NCBI GenBank assembly: GCA_030549205.1
Contig: JAUKTV010000016.1
Span: 372,001-436,000 of the forward strand
Source: Apiosordaria backusii
Taxonomy: Eukaryota; Ascomycota; Sordariomycetes; Sordariales; Lasiosphaeriaceae
Direction: 5' to 3'
DNA: 64,000 bases
The stretch's first letter is position 1; each line of letters begins with the position of its first letter. Below, one piece after another: positions 47,288 to 59,578 of the stretch. The notes under the pieces are model-generated. The model had not been told where the DNA came from. It was given only the letters and a program-made list of their open reading frames with translations, and did no database searches. Position numbers and translations under genes: made by a program.

Positions 47288-50200
47288 TCAAGCACCAGTC
47301 GTAGAAACCAACCCCAGCTCCTTCACCAGCCCCTGAACGTCCCCTTGACCCGCAGCCCCCCAATCAGTCCCTAGCAACTTCTCCCCCTTTCCAGCCTCAC
47401 CGTCCTGCATGTGGCCGCTGCTGTATATCCTCCAAAGCTGGTCAACAACCGCACTCCTCACCCTAGGCCAAGGATGCCCCAGCAGCCCCCCCAGTCTCTT
47501 TTTCGCCTCCTCCCTTCCTTCCACATCACCATCACCACCACTCTGTAACACCACCCCCCCATACACCCCAATGCAAGCCTCTAGCTTCCTCACATTGCCC
47601 GTTTTGTATGCCGCCTTTTGCACAAGCAGACACAGTCTCTTCCAGTCTATCCCCTCCGAGGGGGCAACTGACATGTCAAACAGGAACTTCAAGACTTCCA
47701 AGGTGGGCACCAGAACCCTGTCGTTTTTCTGATGAGTCCTCAGGTTGGAGATCAGAGCGGTGACGATGTCCAGGGTGACGACGGGGGAGGAGAGGCAGTG
47801 GGACAGCAGCGCGGACCGGGTGGCGATGACGAGCTCTTCGTTGCCTGTGTCTGCTGAGGAGACGTACCCTGATAGAAGGGGGCAGAGCCATTCTGATGGG
47901 GTGGAGAACACGAAAGAGGAGGAGACAGAATCGAGGAGTTTCGACGGGAGGGAGAGTAGGAAGGTGAAGTAGGAGGTGGAGGAGAAGGTTGTTTGGAGGA
48001 AGGGAGTTTTGTATCTGGTTGATGTTAGCCTTAAGACTCTGGGTTGATAGAAAAAAGTAAACACCAAAAAAGGGGGACGTACTCTGGTTTCAAGATCAAG
48101 GAAAGAGCAACTTGGGCCTCTGCGCGCACTCTATCCAGCTTCTCTGCTGCCAGTCGCAGGATTCTCAGGATCAAACCCTCCACCAAAGGCCCCGAAGGCG
48201 ACTCTGTCCACAGAGCCTTCGTCGCCCGGATAGCCTGAAATCGCACCATAGAACCAACATCGCCCTGCGCCGTGGTGGTGTAATCATCGAGCCCCTCTGC
48301 TATCAAAGGCAGGAAAATATCCGTGTTGTCTCTCAGCAAACCACTCTTGCTGTTGCTCCTGGTAAGGCTCTGGAGGACGGCAACATGAACGTCAGTATAC
48401 GGATCAGTGTTCCATCTTTCGACAAAGGAGTCACAGATCAGTTTCTTGATCTGAGAAGTAAGCAACGTAGAGGCGATAGAGTACGACATGGCAAGCGCAG
48501 AGAAATGACCTCCCCATGTTGCAACTCTGCTTGATGTTGGACGGTGTCGGACTATCCCCGCCCACTCTTTGACGATTTCTTCGCGTTCGCTGTCGTCGCT
48601 GAAGATGAGCATGGTAAGCGCTGCATCTGCAGCAGGCGTGATCAGGTCTGGCTCCTGTGTGAGAAGCCACTTTGCGAGGTATGTCCTGGAGAGCTTGACG
48701 AATTCCTTGACGGGACCTTGTCTTTCTCCCAGGGCCTTGACCAGCTGGGTGATCTCGCCTGCATTTTCCTCTATCAGTTCTGGCCCAGACCGTATCGTTG
48801 AGGGCGAGTTCTGAACACCCGAAGTGGACATGGAGGCTTGGAGGATAGGGGCCGCAGAAATGATCAGCCTGCTGGCACCCTCAGCAACGAGTTCTGGCCG
48901 CCGATAAGTGTCGGTGTTACAATCGCTGAGTATCTCGAGGACGATATTAGCCGAAGAGCTGACAAAGTTGATGAGAGATTCGTTCTTGTAATCCGCCTGT
49001 CCACCGATGACGCGGGGGAATCCATCAAAGACGCCCGCGATGCTAATCAATAATCCGTGTCTCTCCTCCACCTGACGGGCTTGAAGAGATTTCAAGGCAT
49101 CTCTCGCCAAGCTCACAGATTGCTGAAGCCGCTTGAGGGGATCCGGGGTTGTCAAGGCCAGCTCTGCAGTCAACGCCCCAAAGGAAGCCCCTACCGCCCG
49201 TCTGGAAGCAGCATCAACATCACCAACGCCTCTCCAGCCAAGTAAAGCATCCAGAATAGCCTCCCCATAGCGCGGTGAGAGCTTGGTGACACCTAGGGCA
49301 ACGTCTTGGAGCGCTCTGGCTCTTAGTGCAACAGCGTGATAGTCCACCGTTTGAACAACCCAGATGCCTTCTGTAATGGTGTCGGGATGTCGTCCGATCA
49401 ACTCTTGGAGTGCAGCCGATGAACCACGTCTGATATTGCCCGCTGGATCCAAGCAAGCAGCCACCACCAGCTCAGTCGCTGTAATTTGCAAGACTGAGCT
49501 CCCATGTGTATGAGTCCCGGTGGTCAACGACTCTGTCGGAACAGCAAGCAATTCTTTCGTAGTGTACCTTCTCGCCATAGCCCAGATTCCAAAGCATGCC
49601 GCGTCCCTCACGTTCGTTCCTGACGAGCCCCCCGAGAGAGCTCTCCGTTCAAACGAAATCCCAGTGATGAGGGCCTGCACGATATCCGCCAACTGATCAG
49701 GCGGCGGCGACCTGCGATACAACAAATGTGAAAGCGTAAGCATCAACCCATGCCACTCCAACGGATTAACCGCGCTCAAATCCTTCTTTCCTGGCGTCTT
49801 CTTATCCCTTAACACATTCTTGTTCAACCCCTCTAGCACCGCCTCAACAACCTCACTGGCCATATCCTGCTCTAGCCTCAGCGCAATAATGCTCAGCGCC
49901 TTGCTCGCCGCGAACCTCACAGGCGTGTCATTATCCCCAAGACAATCCAACAAGAACCCAATCGTCGTCTCCACCAGCCCCAGCCCAACATAATCTCCAT
50001 ACAATTCCTTCTTCCCCCTCAGTATCAACACCGCCACAGCCCGTACCACCTTGATCACCGCCTTCCTTGCTAGCGCAGACGTCATCACTCTCTCCTGAGA
50101 ACCCTCCGCGGCCTCGTAAACAGCATGAATAATCATCACCAAATACGGATCCATATCCGACGTGTCCGCCGAAGAAGTCAACACCCCCGCCAGGAAACTC

Positions 50201-51149
50201 AGCACCCCAATGTAGTGATACGGCGTCTTTTCCTCGGTTTGCTGCCTCAGCGCCCGGAGCGCCCACCTCAACATGCCATCCAGCACACCCAGCTCTTGCA
50301 TATCCCTCCTCAGCGCCAACCTGACCAGCAGCGCCTTTGCCGCGTCTCTTTCTTTTCCTGGACTACCCAAGTACTGAATCGCCAGAGGTAAAACCCTAAC
50401 CGTAATCCCTGGAAGCTTTTCCCATTGCAGATCCAGCCCCTCCACCACCACTGTTTCCTCTTTTTTGCCATCCTCATCCTCAGCATCATCCTCGTAGTGA
50501 TGAGTAGAAGAGGAGATGGTAGCCAAGTCAAAAGGCGCAAAAAGCAAGTGGCTCAGCCACAGCAATCCTACATACCTCTCCTCCCACGTTTTCGTTTTCT
50601 GGTTATTTTCTGTAAAAGACAGTAGAGGTTCCAGCCAGGAGACTTCATTCCCCAAGAACCGCACCACGACCTTTTCGCCGCGGATCTTGCAGAGGGTGTA
50701 GATTATCTTGCTGATGGCTTGGGTGAGGGGGATGAGGAGGGCTTCTTTCACTTCGTGGGAGCTGTCATCTGTGATGGTGGGATTGGGGATGGAATGGGAG
50801 GTGACAGAGGCGAGGGTGAGACTGGAAATAAAGGCCGAGGAGAGCAGCGAGATCCATTTGGAGAGGTAGGGGTCCAGGAGCTGGGGGAGTTCTTGGAAGG
50901 GGTCGAGACACTTTTCTTTTTGCGTCAGTATCTAGAAAAAGGGGGTGAAAATAGAGAGAGATAACATACACCAGCGATTAATTTGTCAGCTTCTCTTGCT
51001 GTGACTTGTCTCCTCACTTTTTGGGAGGTGTCCCCGCCGCCCCGTTGTCGACGAAATAAGAAGAGAGGAAGACGGGAGTCAAACTCCGAGATGAGGTCTG
51101 CTGAGACCTTTTGGAGTTTGATGTCAGAATCTTCTATGGGGGCGTCCAT
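47288..51149 (-). CDS. TBCD: Tubulin-folding cofactor D
   Basis: Three exons, 50970-51149, 48083-50931 and 47288-48014, give 1251 residues, close to the usual 1200. The N-terminus has READKLIAG followed by DPFQELPQLLDPYLSKW, a family hallmark. The rest is an ARM/HEAT helical solenoid, e.g. EVSWLEPLLSF, YVGLLWLSHLLFAPFDL, ASKALSIIALRLEQDMASEVV and NPLEWHGLMLTLSHLLYRRS, ending in the C-terminal cofactor D domain with AVVDQLWRIYSSG. Cofactor D binds beta-tubulin released from chaperonin and assembles the alpha/beta dimer with cofactors E and C. It is also GTPase-activating for tubulin in the cytosol. Intron 2 (48015-48082) is ordinary, but intron 1 (50932-50969) is only 38 nt. The gene lies head-to-tail downstream of cullin-1. 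Confidence 0.95.
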
Positions 51150-52044
51150 TTTTGTGTTTTTTTATTGCTGGGGTGGTGATGAGACTGAGAGGTATAGAGG
51201 GGCAGTGAGCTTATGAGAATGAGAGGTGTGAAGTCGAAAGTGGGTCCAGGCATAAACACAGCAAGAGAAATCAGGCAACTAGTACAATACATCCATTTCA
51301 TGATACATCAGACGTGGGAAAGATCATATTCATGTTTCATGGGGCGAGATCATCAGTCGTTCATATATCACATCTCAAGTCGATGTAATATGTTCATGGA
51401 TAGGACTTGTGCACCATGAGTTCTCGGTGCTTCAGGATACGGTACTTCAGCGAAAGATTTCACGACAGCAATGACTTGCCGTTTATCATTGTGGTGCCGT
51501 GCCATCTGGGTTACAAAAGGGCCCATGATGATAGAGCTTGAATAGATGTATGTTCAACAAACCTACTCCCACGCCCTCTTCGGGCTCTGTCAGACTCCTT
51601 GTCATGTCATCAGCCTGGAGAATCAATTATGTAGCTGAAGCCACTGAGAAATGCCTGTCTAGTCATGAGAGAACCAATAGACCATGAACATCTTGATGCC
51701 TTTTCTCCGTTCCGTAACGCTCTAAGTGTCATCTTTAATGAAAAAAAAGGTTGCAAATGCACCCGACCAAGCCCAACCTATCCTTTCCCACTTGGCCCCC
51801 ACTGCCCCCCGAAAATGAAAGGACCACCGACTGGCTATGTGACTAGGCTGCTGGGCTTTATTGGTTGGAATTCTACCTTGCCCAGCTTGGTGTTTTGCTG
51901 TTGCTCCCCACGTCCATCGTTCTTCTGTGAAATACAAAGAATCCGGCAACCCATTCCCAAACCTCCCCGTTTTGCACTGATACTGCCTTCATAAATATGT
52001 TCTTCGTCTCCCCTTATATCCGGCCACAAGCCAAATGGCATTCA
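51150..52044. other. Intergenic between cul1 3' end and TBCD promoter
   Basis: About 900 bases separating two minus-strand genes. It should hold the TBCD promoter and the cullin-1 3' untranslated region. The TBCD leader side is rich in CTCTCA (minus strand), typical of fungal leaders. No other gene is seen. Confidence 0.5.
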
Positions 52045-54667
52045 TTACGCAAGATAGCCAAGCTCGTCGTCCTCCAGGCGCTCGAGGTACTCCTTGTCAA
52101 GCAGAATCTCGATGCACTTCTTGATATCGGCCACCTTGGGGACGAAGCGTGACCGAATCTGGTTGATGGTTTCTGAGACCAACTGTTGATGCTTCATCCT
52201 TTTGCGGGCTTTCATGATGCGGACAATGGCAGACTGGTTGAGCATGTTAGCGTTTGAATCAATCTTCGGAGACAGTGAAAAGAATAAAGTAAAAAGTATA
52301 CAGTACATACCTGAAGCAACAGTTTCCTGTCCTCTTCAATCGTCTTGTTTGTCTCTGCCTCTTCCAGCTTGGTCTCGCTCTTCATGCCGACATTCAAATT
52401 GACCCTGTACTTCTTGTTCTTGAAGTCCAGGTTGAGGGAGTACGTGTTCCCAGGCCCCACCTTATTGCCAGAGTCACTGGTTAAAACCTTGGATTTGAGC
52501 AGCACCAGGAGCGCTGGGTCCAGCGCGTCATGGTTAAGCTGGGTTGTTTGCGCAATTTCCTCATACGTATTTTGGAGCTTCTCGTTAAAGAGAAGCAAGA
52601 TGGCCATCTGATATACAGATACCGAAAAGGTGTACGGCATCTTTGCGTTGCGTACATAGTTGGCCTTGATATCTCCCTTGCAAAGCTGCCACAGCCAGGT
52701 GAGCTTCCGGCCCTCATGCTTATGCTTGTAGAAGCGTGTGAAGCGCTCGCAATCTTGGGCGACCTCCTCCGGTGGGTTGAAGTTCGTTCCGGGGGCAGTC
52801 AAAGGCCAAAAGCCCGTTCCCAACACCGAGTATGTTGAGTCGAGGCTCTTGCCCTCAATGCTGGCTTGTACATGCTCCTTGAAGCCCGTGTTGAGATCTT
52901 TGGAGATTTGAATGTCCTGGAACATGCGCTGGAGTTTGCTGGTGTACTCGAACCCGCACGCCTCCTTAAGCTTGCTAATCATGCTGGTCTCAGCATCATC
53001 GGACGACGAATTGCTGTGGACCAACCGGCGAGCCAGCATGCGAGAATAATACTTTTGGAAGACGTCCTTGTCTTCAATGTACTTGAACACAGTCATGATC
53101 TGCGTCAATGTTTCCTCCAGAGCACCGTCCTCTCTCCCTGCGCTGCTCTTGCGCAAGAGAATATCAGTGTACTTGGCCAGGAGTTCTGGCGACTTGTTGG
53201 ATCCGGCCTTGCAGACGTCGTTGCGGTTGGCGAACTCCCTGCAGGCGTTGTCGAGAGATCTTGTGAATTCAGGCTCGTCGTTGAATGCGCGCTTGACCAG
53301 ACTTTGGTACTGTGAGTGAATTTCGAGTAGCGCATCCACATAGACTTTGGGCTCCAGCTTGTCGGCATCGGATGCCACCTTCGCGACAGCAGCCAGACCA
53401 GCCTTCCGCACGTGGTTCTCGAACTTTGCCCGTAAGGGTTCGAGGCCGTTGTGAACTCGTGAGAGCAAACTGTACATGCGCGCCATGTCTTCCTCCCTGT
53501 CATTATCAAGAAGAACCTGGAACTCATCGCGGAGCAGGCTGCTGTGGTCTTCGATGAGAACCTGGTTGCAAGCTTTCTTGAGTTGGATGACGATGTCGCC
53601 AATCAAATAAAGCTGTACTCGATTCTCCTCTTCTTCCAAACGGGCCTCGGCTTTCTTCATATACTCAACGACACTGTTTTCGGCAAGGAACTCTTTGCTC
53701 TCGTTTGTATAGAAGACCTTGGTCGCCTCGAGGAACGGCCTCTCGAAATGGAATCTATACACGGCGAGAGTCGGCTTGTGGGAGTCGTTCTCGTCGAGTC
53801 CTAGGGAGATGAAGGAGTCGACAACCAGTTTGATCTGGTTATATTCAATCGTCTCGCCGTTGCGGTGCTTCTCGACAAGTTTGAGAACGGAGTCCATGAC
53901 CTTGTGGACCACATTGTGAAAGAGGACATCGCGCCATTTGACCAGGTGCAGAGTGTAGACATCATATACCGACTTCTTGCCCTCGTCCATCTCTCTCTTT
54001 ACCCAGTGGCGGTTCAGGTATCTGAAGATGTGGTGGATGTACTTTGCCGCGTTGGTGTATCGGTTCCATTCGCGGATATAGAAGGCCAGAAGGGCCTCTT
54101 CGGTGTGACTCCTCGATTCCTCCACGAGGCCCTGGAGATGCTGTGCCAAATATTCATTCAGCAGCTTGTACAGGTCCTCGCCTAGCAGGTGTGCTGTAAA
54201 GCCAAGTCAGCAATTCGGACTGTCTATACAACCGACGGAAAGACTGACCGCCTCTATGGGCCCCCAGAGAGCCGGAGTTGAAACTGACGGCTTTCTGGCT
54301 CGTGCAAAAGTTGTGGACCGTCCTGGAAAATGTCTGGTCAGTTTTGGGAACGCGGCGGCTAGGCTTGGGCAGGGAGATATCGCGACGAACGTGTAGAGTT
54401 TCATGTACTGCGAATAGTAAAGTTAGCGATGCGTCCATTCACGGAGGGAGGAGAGGCCGGCACGTACGTCAGCGAGATTCAGGCCGCTGTGTAGGTTTGT
54501 CATAATCCCGTCGATACCGGCCCGTAGAGTGAGCCATCTAACTCATATCAGCAGGCGTTCATTCGCAACTGGCTGGCTTGTGGTTAAAAACGCCCGGGGC
54601 CTTGGACGTACGTGCTATCGACATCATCGCGAGGGGGGGGCGCCCCCGACAGCGCTGCTGGAGGCAT
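52045..54667 (-). CDS. cul1: Cullin-1, scaffold of SCF ubiquitin ligases
   Basis: Six exons, 54612-54667, 54468-54537, 54391-54407, 54249-54322, 52311-54193 and 52045-52233, give 762 residues. The first helices (STWLTLRAGIDGI, AHLLGEDLYKLLNEYLAQHL, YIREWNRYTNAAKYIHHIFRYLNRHWV) bind Skp1/F-box adaptors. Cullin repeats follow, then the cullin homology domain (YYSRMLARRLVHSNSSSDDAE, GFWPLTAPG, LLLFNEKLQNTYEEIAQTT) that recruits Rbx1. The C-terminal winged helix contains the NEDD8 acceptor K708 in IVRIMKARKRM and ends DELGYLA, the standard cullin terminus. Exon 3 is only 17 nt, and the following intron uses the donor GTTCGT. CSN6, part of the complex that removes NEDD8 from this lysine, is encoded at 3.3-4.8 kb. 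Confidence 0.97.
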
Positions 54668-56032
54668 TTTTGAGATTGTACTGCGGCCTTGTGCTCAAAA
54701 ATGGAGGCGTATCACGGCGGCGACGAGAGGTAGGTGTGTTCGAGGAGAGGTTGACGACGACGACTGATCGGTGAGGTGTTGCAAGTTGATTCCTTGCGGG
54801 CAGGCCAGGATGGGCCAGGTCAAGTAGCAAGACCCAGGCGGAAATGGCAAGAGGTGTTGTCGCAGCGGGCAGGTGCGGTACTGTCGCGGAAGAAAAAAAA
54901 AGAAAGAGGCCTCGAAAGAAACGAAAGATGTCTTCGGTTCGCAGCGGTAGGGTCTCGATTCGCAACGGTAGGGTCTCGATTCGCAACGGTGCGCGGAGTT
55001 TAGTCTTGCGGTGGCCGGGTCGTGGCTTGCGGACGTCAGTTCGGTGCCAGGCAGCCGCTACCTGAAGTACCAAATGGTGTGGGGAAGAGATGCAGTGGGT
55101 GGGTATGGCGGGGAAAAGAACACTGCAAATACTCGTAATTTGACCCTAAGGGCTTCTCGCGAATCTTGAGGAGAGTTGTCGGGAAGAAGGGGAAGAGTTT
55201 TCCAGCGCCGTGAAATCAGAGTTTAAAAATCTTGGCTGTTTTATTCACTTAAAGATCCAACAGCAGAGGTGGTCTTGCTCCAGGTGGCCGTCATCAGCCT
55301 TTGGCTTTGGGGGGCGGCATTGTCTAGCACCCGTTCCGGTCATAGACAAAAGAATAGGTATTGCAAGTCAGAGTTACCGCGCTGAACCACGTAGCTTACG
55401 GCTTTGCAATGCCAAACAGACCTCTTAAATATCAGATGGGTCTTTTAATATGTCATATAGCCTGGTAATTGTATTGTCCGTGTGCTAGATAGGTGTAAAA
55501 GCTCAAGTTTTGCTCAGGTAAGGCATCGTAGGATGTTCCACAGTCCTACCTTTGTTGTTCAGATTGTGATACTTCAGGCAGGAAACCCACACCTCCGTCT
55601 CGCCGGCCTGATTTTGCCTGTCCAAAACCCACCCAATCACGGATAGATGCCTAGCAGTGCAAGCGATAGGCGCCAACAAGCGCGCTGACAGCCGCCTATA
55701 CCTACCTTACGTACTTGGTGAGACCGTGATTGTCATCCATCGATGACTGTGTTGGTGACAACATTAGACGGTTTGTTTGAAGCACATCGGTGGCTGAATT
55801 CGCTACATATTCGAATTTCATTCAAGACTCATGAATATTTCTACAAAGCAAATTATGTTGTACGGTCCTGTGTCGACGCTGAGGGTATAATTACTGCAAT
55901 CCTTCCCATCTAAAAAATGACCATTCCGTCCCGACCCAACTCCCACTTGCCCAACTCCAAGACGATAGTATACAGCCAGTTCGTCTAATCATCTCCTCCC
56001 GTCACGCAGAATCGCCTCCTCATTCCAGAATC
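54668..56032. promoter_or_regulatory. Upstream region of cul1
   Basis: About 1.4 kb upstream of cul1 and downstream of the convergent-side membrane protein gene. It contains a 21-bp unit repeated two and a third times at 54940-54990, about 270 bases before the cul1 start, and pyrimidine-rich stretches. No further gene is supported; the frames over the repeat encode a repetitive peptide by chance. Confidence 0.5.
54940..54990 (+). repeat. 21-bp tandem repeat upstream of cul1
   Basis: Two full units (54940-54960, 54961-54981) and a nine-base third copy (54982-54990) with core CGGTAGGGTCTCGATT. Only one base differs between the copies. Confidence 0.9.
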
Positions 56033-57212
56033 CTATCTTCGTTCTTCTTCGCCCCCTCCCAGCCTCTGTACGAGGCGGAAAACGTTCACGGTGAAAGTGA
56101 AGCTCCATGATATTAGACCGACAGTCTGAAACGCCGCCAACGCTTGACTGTACTGGCTCACCTGCCGGTCCAAGGAGTTGTGGAACACAAGGGCCTCAAA
56201 GGCCAGTGTTGTGCTTGCGGATTTGAATATAATGAAAAACAAGTCCATCAGGACAAGGGAAATCTTCTGTGTTGCTGGCCGCAGCCCCAAGGGCTTGCCA
56301 GTGTACTCGTCCCAGGTCATGTAACCAATATAGGGGACGGCTACCGTATCCACCACGATAGCCACGATGGATTGGGTCCGTTCTGACGTGTTTGTTTCTT
56401 CCTCGTTGGTTTCTATTTGGTAGATTTTGGCCGAGAGGGCGAGAGCCACAATGGAAGTGAGGAGCACTGTGAGGCGGAAAGCCAAGGGCACCAGTGGGTG
56501 CTGAAGAATGACCCGCCATACTCTCTTGTAGAGCAGCTTGTTCCTTGAGGACCGGTTCCCTGCCGAGTCGTGGAGTCGTGGGGGTTCGATCGGGTTATCG
56601 AAGCTGGGCTGGAGCTCTTTAAGCACCTCGGGATCGACGATCTGAGCATGTTCGCCTGGAAGATGGCCGTATCGGGAAGATTGTAGGTAGCTCCGCCATG
56701 GTGAGTTGGGTGATGCCCGGCTATATCGAGGCACAATCACGGGCTCGGCTGACCGCAGGTGGTCCCATCTTCTCCCTCGTTCGGCAGCATCTTTGCGCAA
56801 AATGAGCTTTCGTAACCTTGCTCTTGAGGTCCTTGGCGCTTCATCGGTAGGCAGCATGCCTCCATACTCATAAACGTAGCCATCCTTAGATACTCGTCGC
56901 TGAGGTTGGCTGGGAGAGTGATTGTGGTGGGAGTGAGCGGCCCGAGGAGGGGGGCAGTTGAGTGCGCGGAGCTGATCCTCTGTGGGCGATCCGTATCGTG
57001 CTTCGTAGGAGTCGATCCATGCTGTCAAGTGTCAGAAATAATTCATGGATCGGCATGATGAAGGGAAGCTGAAAGGGGCGGGTCGTACGCGGCAGGGATC
57101 GCGGTGTCTGGTGTCGGGTGGTGTTAGAAGCCGCAACGCTGCTTCGCGACCTTAGGGAAGCGCGAGGTTCAGAAAGATTGGAGCTGGAACGCGGAAGACC
57201 CGCAGATGCCAT
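56033..57212 (-). CDS. srf1: Four-helix membrane protein resembling phospholipase D regulator SRF1
   Basis: Two exons, 57089-57212 and 56033-57021, with a 67-nt intron, give 370 residues. The first about 215 residues are polar, Arg/Ser-rich and cytosolic in appearance. Four membrane helices follow at about 217-239, 259-276, 295-317 and 335-358. The loop after helix 2 reads PYIGYMTWDEYTGKPLGLRP, and helix 3 begins with ISLVLMDLFFIIFKSA, a pattern I associate with fungal homologues of yeast Srf1, a regulator of phospholipase D Spo14 (phosphatidic acid production). The family assignment rests on memory of that motif, so the function is inferred. The ATG at 57212 was preferred because the upstream in-frame codon is not AUG. 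It ends in Glu/Arg residues after the last helix. Confidence 0.75.
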
Positions 57213-58654
57213 TATCAAAACGATCGAGCAGAGGCTTTTCGACTCTGCCGTCGATCTCGCGGAGTGTCAACAGTTGGGGATGAAGACATCCAGCGAGGCG
57301 AAGTCATTCAATCAAGGCGATCGGACGGTATGCGGAGAAGCGATCGAAATTCCAGAATTGCAAGGGCATGGTCAAGTCGGCGGCGACGGCGAAGCATTCG
57401 ATAGTGTTTTACTTAAACACACAACATTTTGCTACTTGTGCGAGGTTGAGTTGGTCGAGACCATCTGATTGTAACATGCGCCGTGGTTGGCCTGGAGGAG
57501 CAAGCGTTGGTGTTGGACTTGGCGGCTGAGGACTGTTTCGCAAGCTTGGGTAGCACTGCGCTCGCTGGAATCCCTGCTGGCACGGGCCGCATGACCTCTT
57601 CACTCCACCCCCAACTGCAAGGCGGGCAAGCCGGACAGAAGCTATGACGACAGTGAAGATACCCTTTTCTTCAGCAGCTTCTTGTGTTTCTGTGTGTCTT
57701 AGACCGTTGATTATGCTGCCAGCACACCGGGGGCAGGCCTATATCGGGACTTTATTGCCCTCCACTATGTAACATACAGCCCAGTTTCTTGGAGTTCTTA
57801 ACTGGCAGCCGTTGAAGGAACGATGGTGGTTGGGAGTGCTCGGTTGCGCCAGCACCGTTGGTGGAGTCTCTACCTGGTAATCACAAGCTCAGAGAGTCGG
57901 ACATCGGAACCGGCGGCAATCCAGCGCGAGCTATTAACGTCTCTTGCGATGATGAGAACTGCAAGTCGTCGTTCAAACTTTCAAGAGGGCTAGGTCCGTA
58001 CCTGAAAACTATAATTCGTCCACGCTTGGCAGGCCTCCAGGAACGCAACGCAAGCAAATTCGCCTCATACAATCCCTTCGCGTTATCCCAGAACATCTGG
58101 CACGCCAGCAAGGATTCAGATGCTTAATCAAGGACGGGACTGGAGGTTCCATTACTGGCGCAAGCGGGCTGGCCCATGCTCACAGTCCACCACGCTGGTA
58201 GCATCCACCAATCAAACCTCTCCAAACCACAAGCAGCTGCGTCACTGCCCCTTCTAGCCCACAAGAAGCTCACCAGTACCCCAGTCAGCATTGAAGAGCT
58301 CAATTTGTTGAAGAAATCGTCAAAACTGCACTAGACTCCGCGGTCAGCCTCTCGACTTGCCACCAGGAGGAAGGAAGCCTGCGACAACAAACTCAACAAA
58401 ACAGAGGTTACAAAATGGGCGGCCGCTGGCTCGGGTTCTGGGTTTGAAGAAAAATCTACAAAAGCGCATTCGTTTCTTTCTCTTTTTCGCCTTTGCGCAG
58501 CGCAGGATTTATACAGGACGGAGCTGTGCTTGCCGTTCAACAGGCGAGAGAGGAAGCATTCTTTTCTGAGGCAACCCGGGGGAACAGCAACAGTTTTTCG
58601 CACAAAACACCCGACAAGTTAGTTGACACCACCAAAACGACGACAAGCACTACG
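57213..58654. promoter_or_regulatory. Divergent promoter region between srf1-like and the mitochondrial exchange gene
   Basis: A 1.4 kb gap between divergent genes with no supported coding sequence. The stretch 58350-58650 looks like an A/C-rich leader of the next gene, ending in a CGACAAGCACTACG run before ATG 58655. Short open frames have no recognised domains. Confidence 0.5.
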
Positions 58655-59578
58655 ATGCGTCTCTACCTCCTGCCCATCTCTACGAGACGGACGCTACTCT
58701 ACTGCCAAAAGCTCAACGCACCCGCAACACAGAAACAGACGTGGGGGGATTGGGTCCAGACCAAAGCGTCGCGCACATGGGCTGACTGGGAGCAAAAAGA
58801 CAAGGGATGGCAAAAGAAGGTCGTCAGCTACGGCAACTACGCGCTTCGCCGGATCCCCTACGAGGAATGGGGTCTCAAGTCCGTCCCTCCGCTCTCCCAG
58901 CGCAGGAAGCAGGTCGAGCTGCGGGGGGATGAGAAGGTTGAGGTGGTGTACCCGAAGAGCCTGTTGCCCCTGGGTAAAGTCTCCAAAATCCTCGAGACGT
59001 TAGCGACCGAGCGGGAAAGCCTGCATAAGCGGAGGTTGGTGTGGTGTTTTGTCGGCATGCCCATCACCATACCCGTTGGGCTGCTTCCTGTGTATGTACT
59101 CTCCGTCATCGGTCTGGTTTTGATTCTCTGCTAACAGATTTAATATAGGGTCCCTAATCTGCCCTTCTTCTACCTCGTTTACCGTGCCTGGTCCCACTGG
59201 AGAGCCTACACGGGAGGAAAGCATATTCAGTTCCTTCTCAAGAACAACCTCTTGACGTATACCCCGTCCCCAGTAGTGGACGCAGTGTATGCCGGCCAAA
59301 AACAGCCCTTGCCATCCACACCGGAGCCTACCACCAGCCCGGATGCGGAACTGTTGGGCAATGAGAAAGTACCAGGTCCTGAAAACCCCTATCCAGACGG
59401 GGAGACCATGCTGCTGAGTCAGGCCCACGGACGCACGATGACCCAGGCGCTGGACCTGCCGCAGCTGGAAGTCGAATTGGAGAGGGCGATCTGGCAGGTG
59501 GAAACGGCGATTCAGCTCAGCAGGGAGGACATCGCGGAGGAGAGCTCGAGGGGTGGCGATGAGAAAAAAATACCATGA
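58655..59578 (+). CDS. mkh1: Mitochondrial K+/H+ exchange-related protein (KHE1 family)
   Basis: Two exons, 58655-59091 and 59149-59578, separated by a 57-nt intron with branch site GCTAAC, give 288 residues. The start MRLYLLPISTRRTLLYCQKLN is characteristic of the family. The middle has SLLPLGKVSKILETLATERE. A hydrophobic pair of segments follows (VWCFVGMPITIPVGLLPV, then PNLPFFYLVYRAWSHWRAYTGGKH), the conserved core of yeast Ydl183c/Mkh1-type proteins, which are needed for mitochondrial potassium/proton exchange at the inner membrane. The C-terminal half is acidic. The exact donor could be a few bases earlier, giving Pro-Gly instead of Val-Val at the join. It faces the convergent avl9. Confidence 0.9.

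Noticed and set aside
54624..55073. Minus-strand frame with repeated TLPLRIE units
   Set aside because: The repeats come from the 21-bp DNA repeat (21 is a multiple of three); it overlaps the cul1 first exon and promoter.
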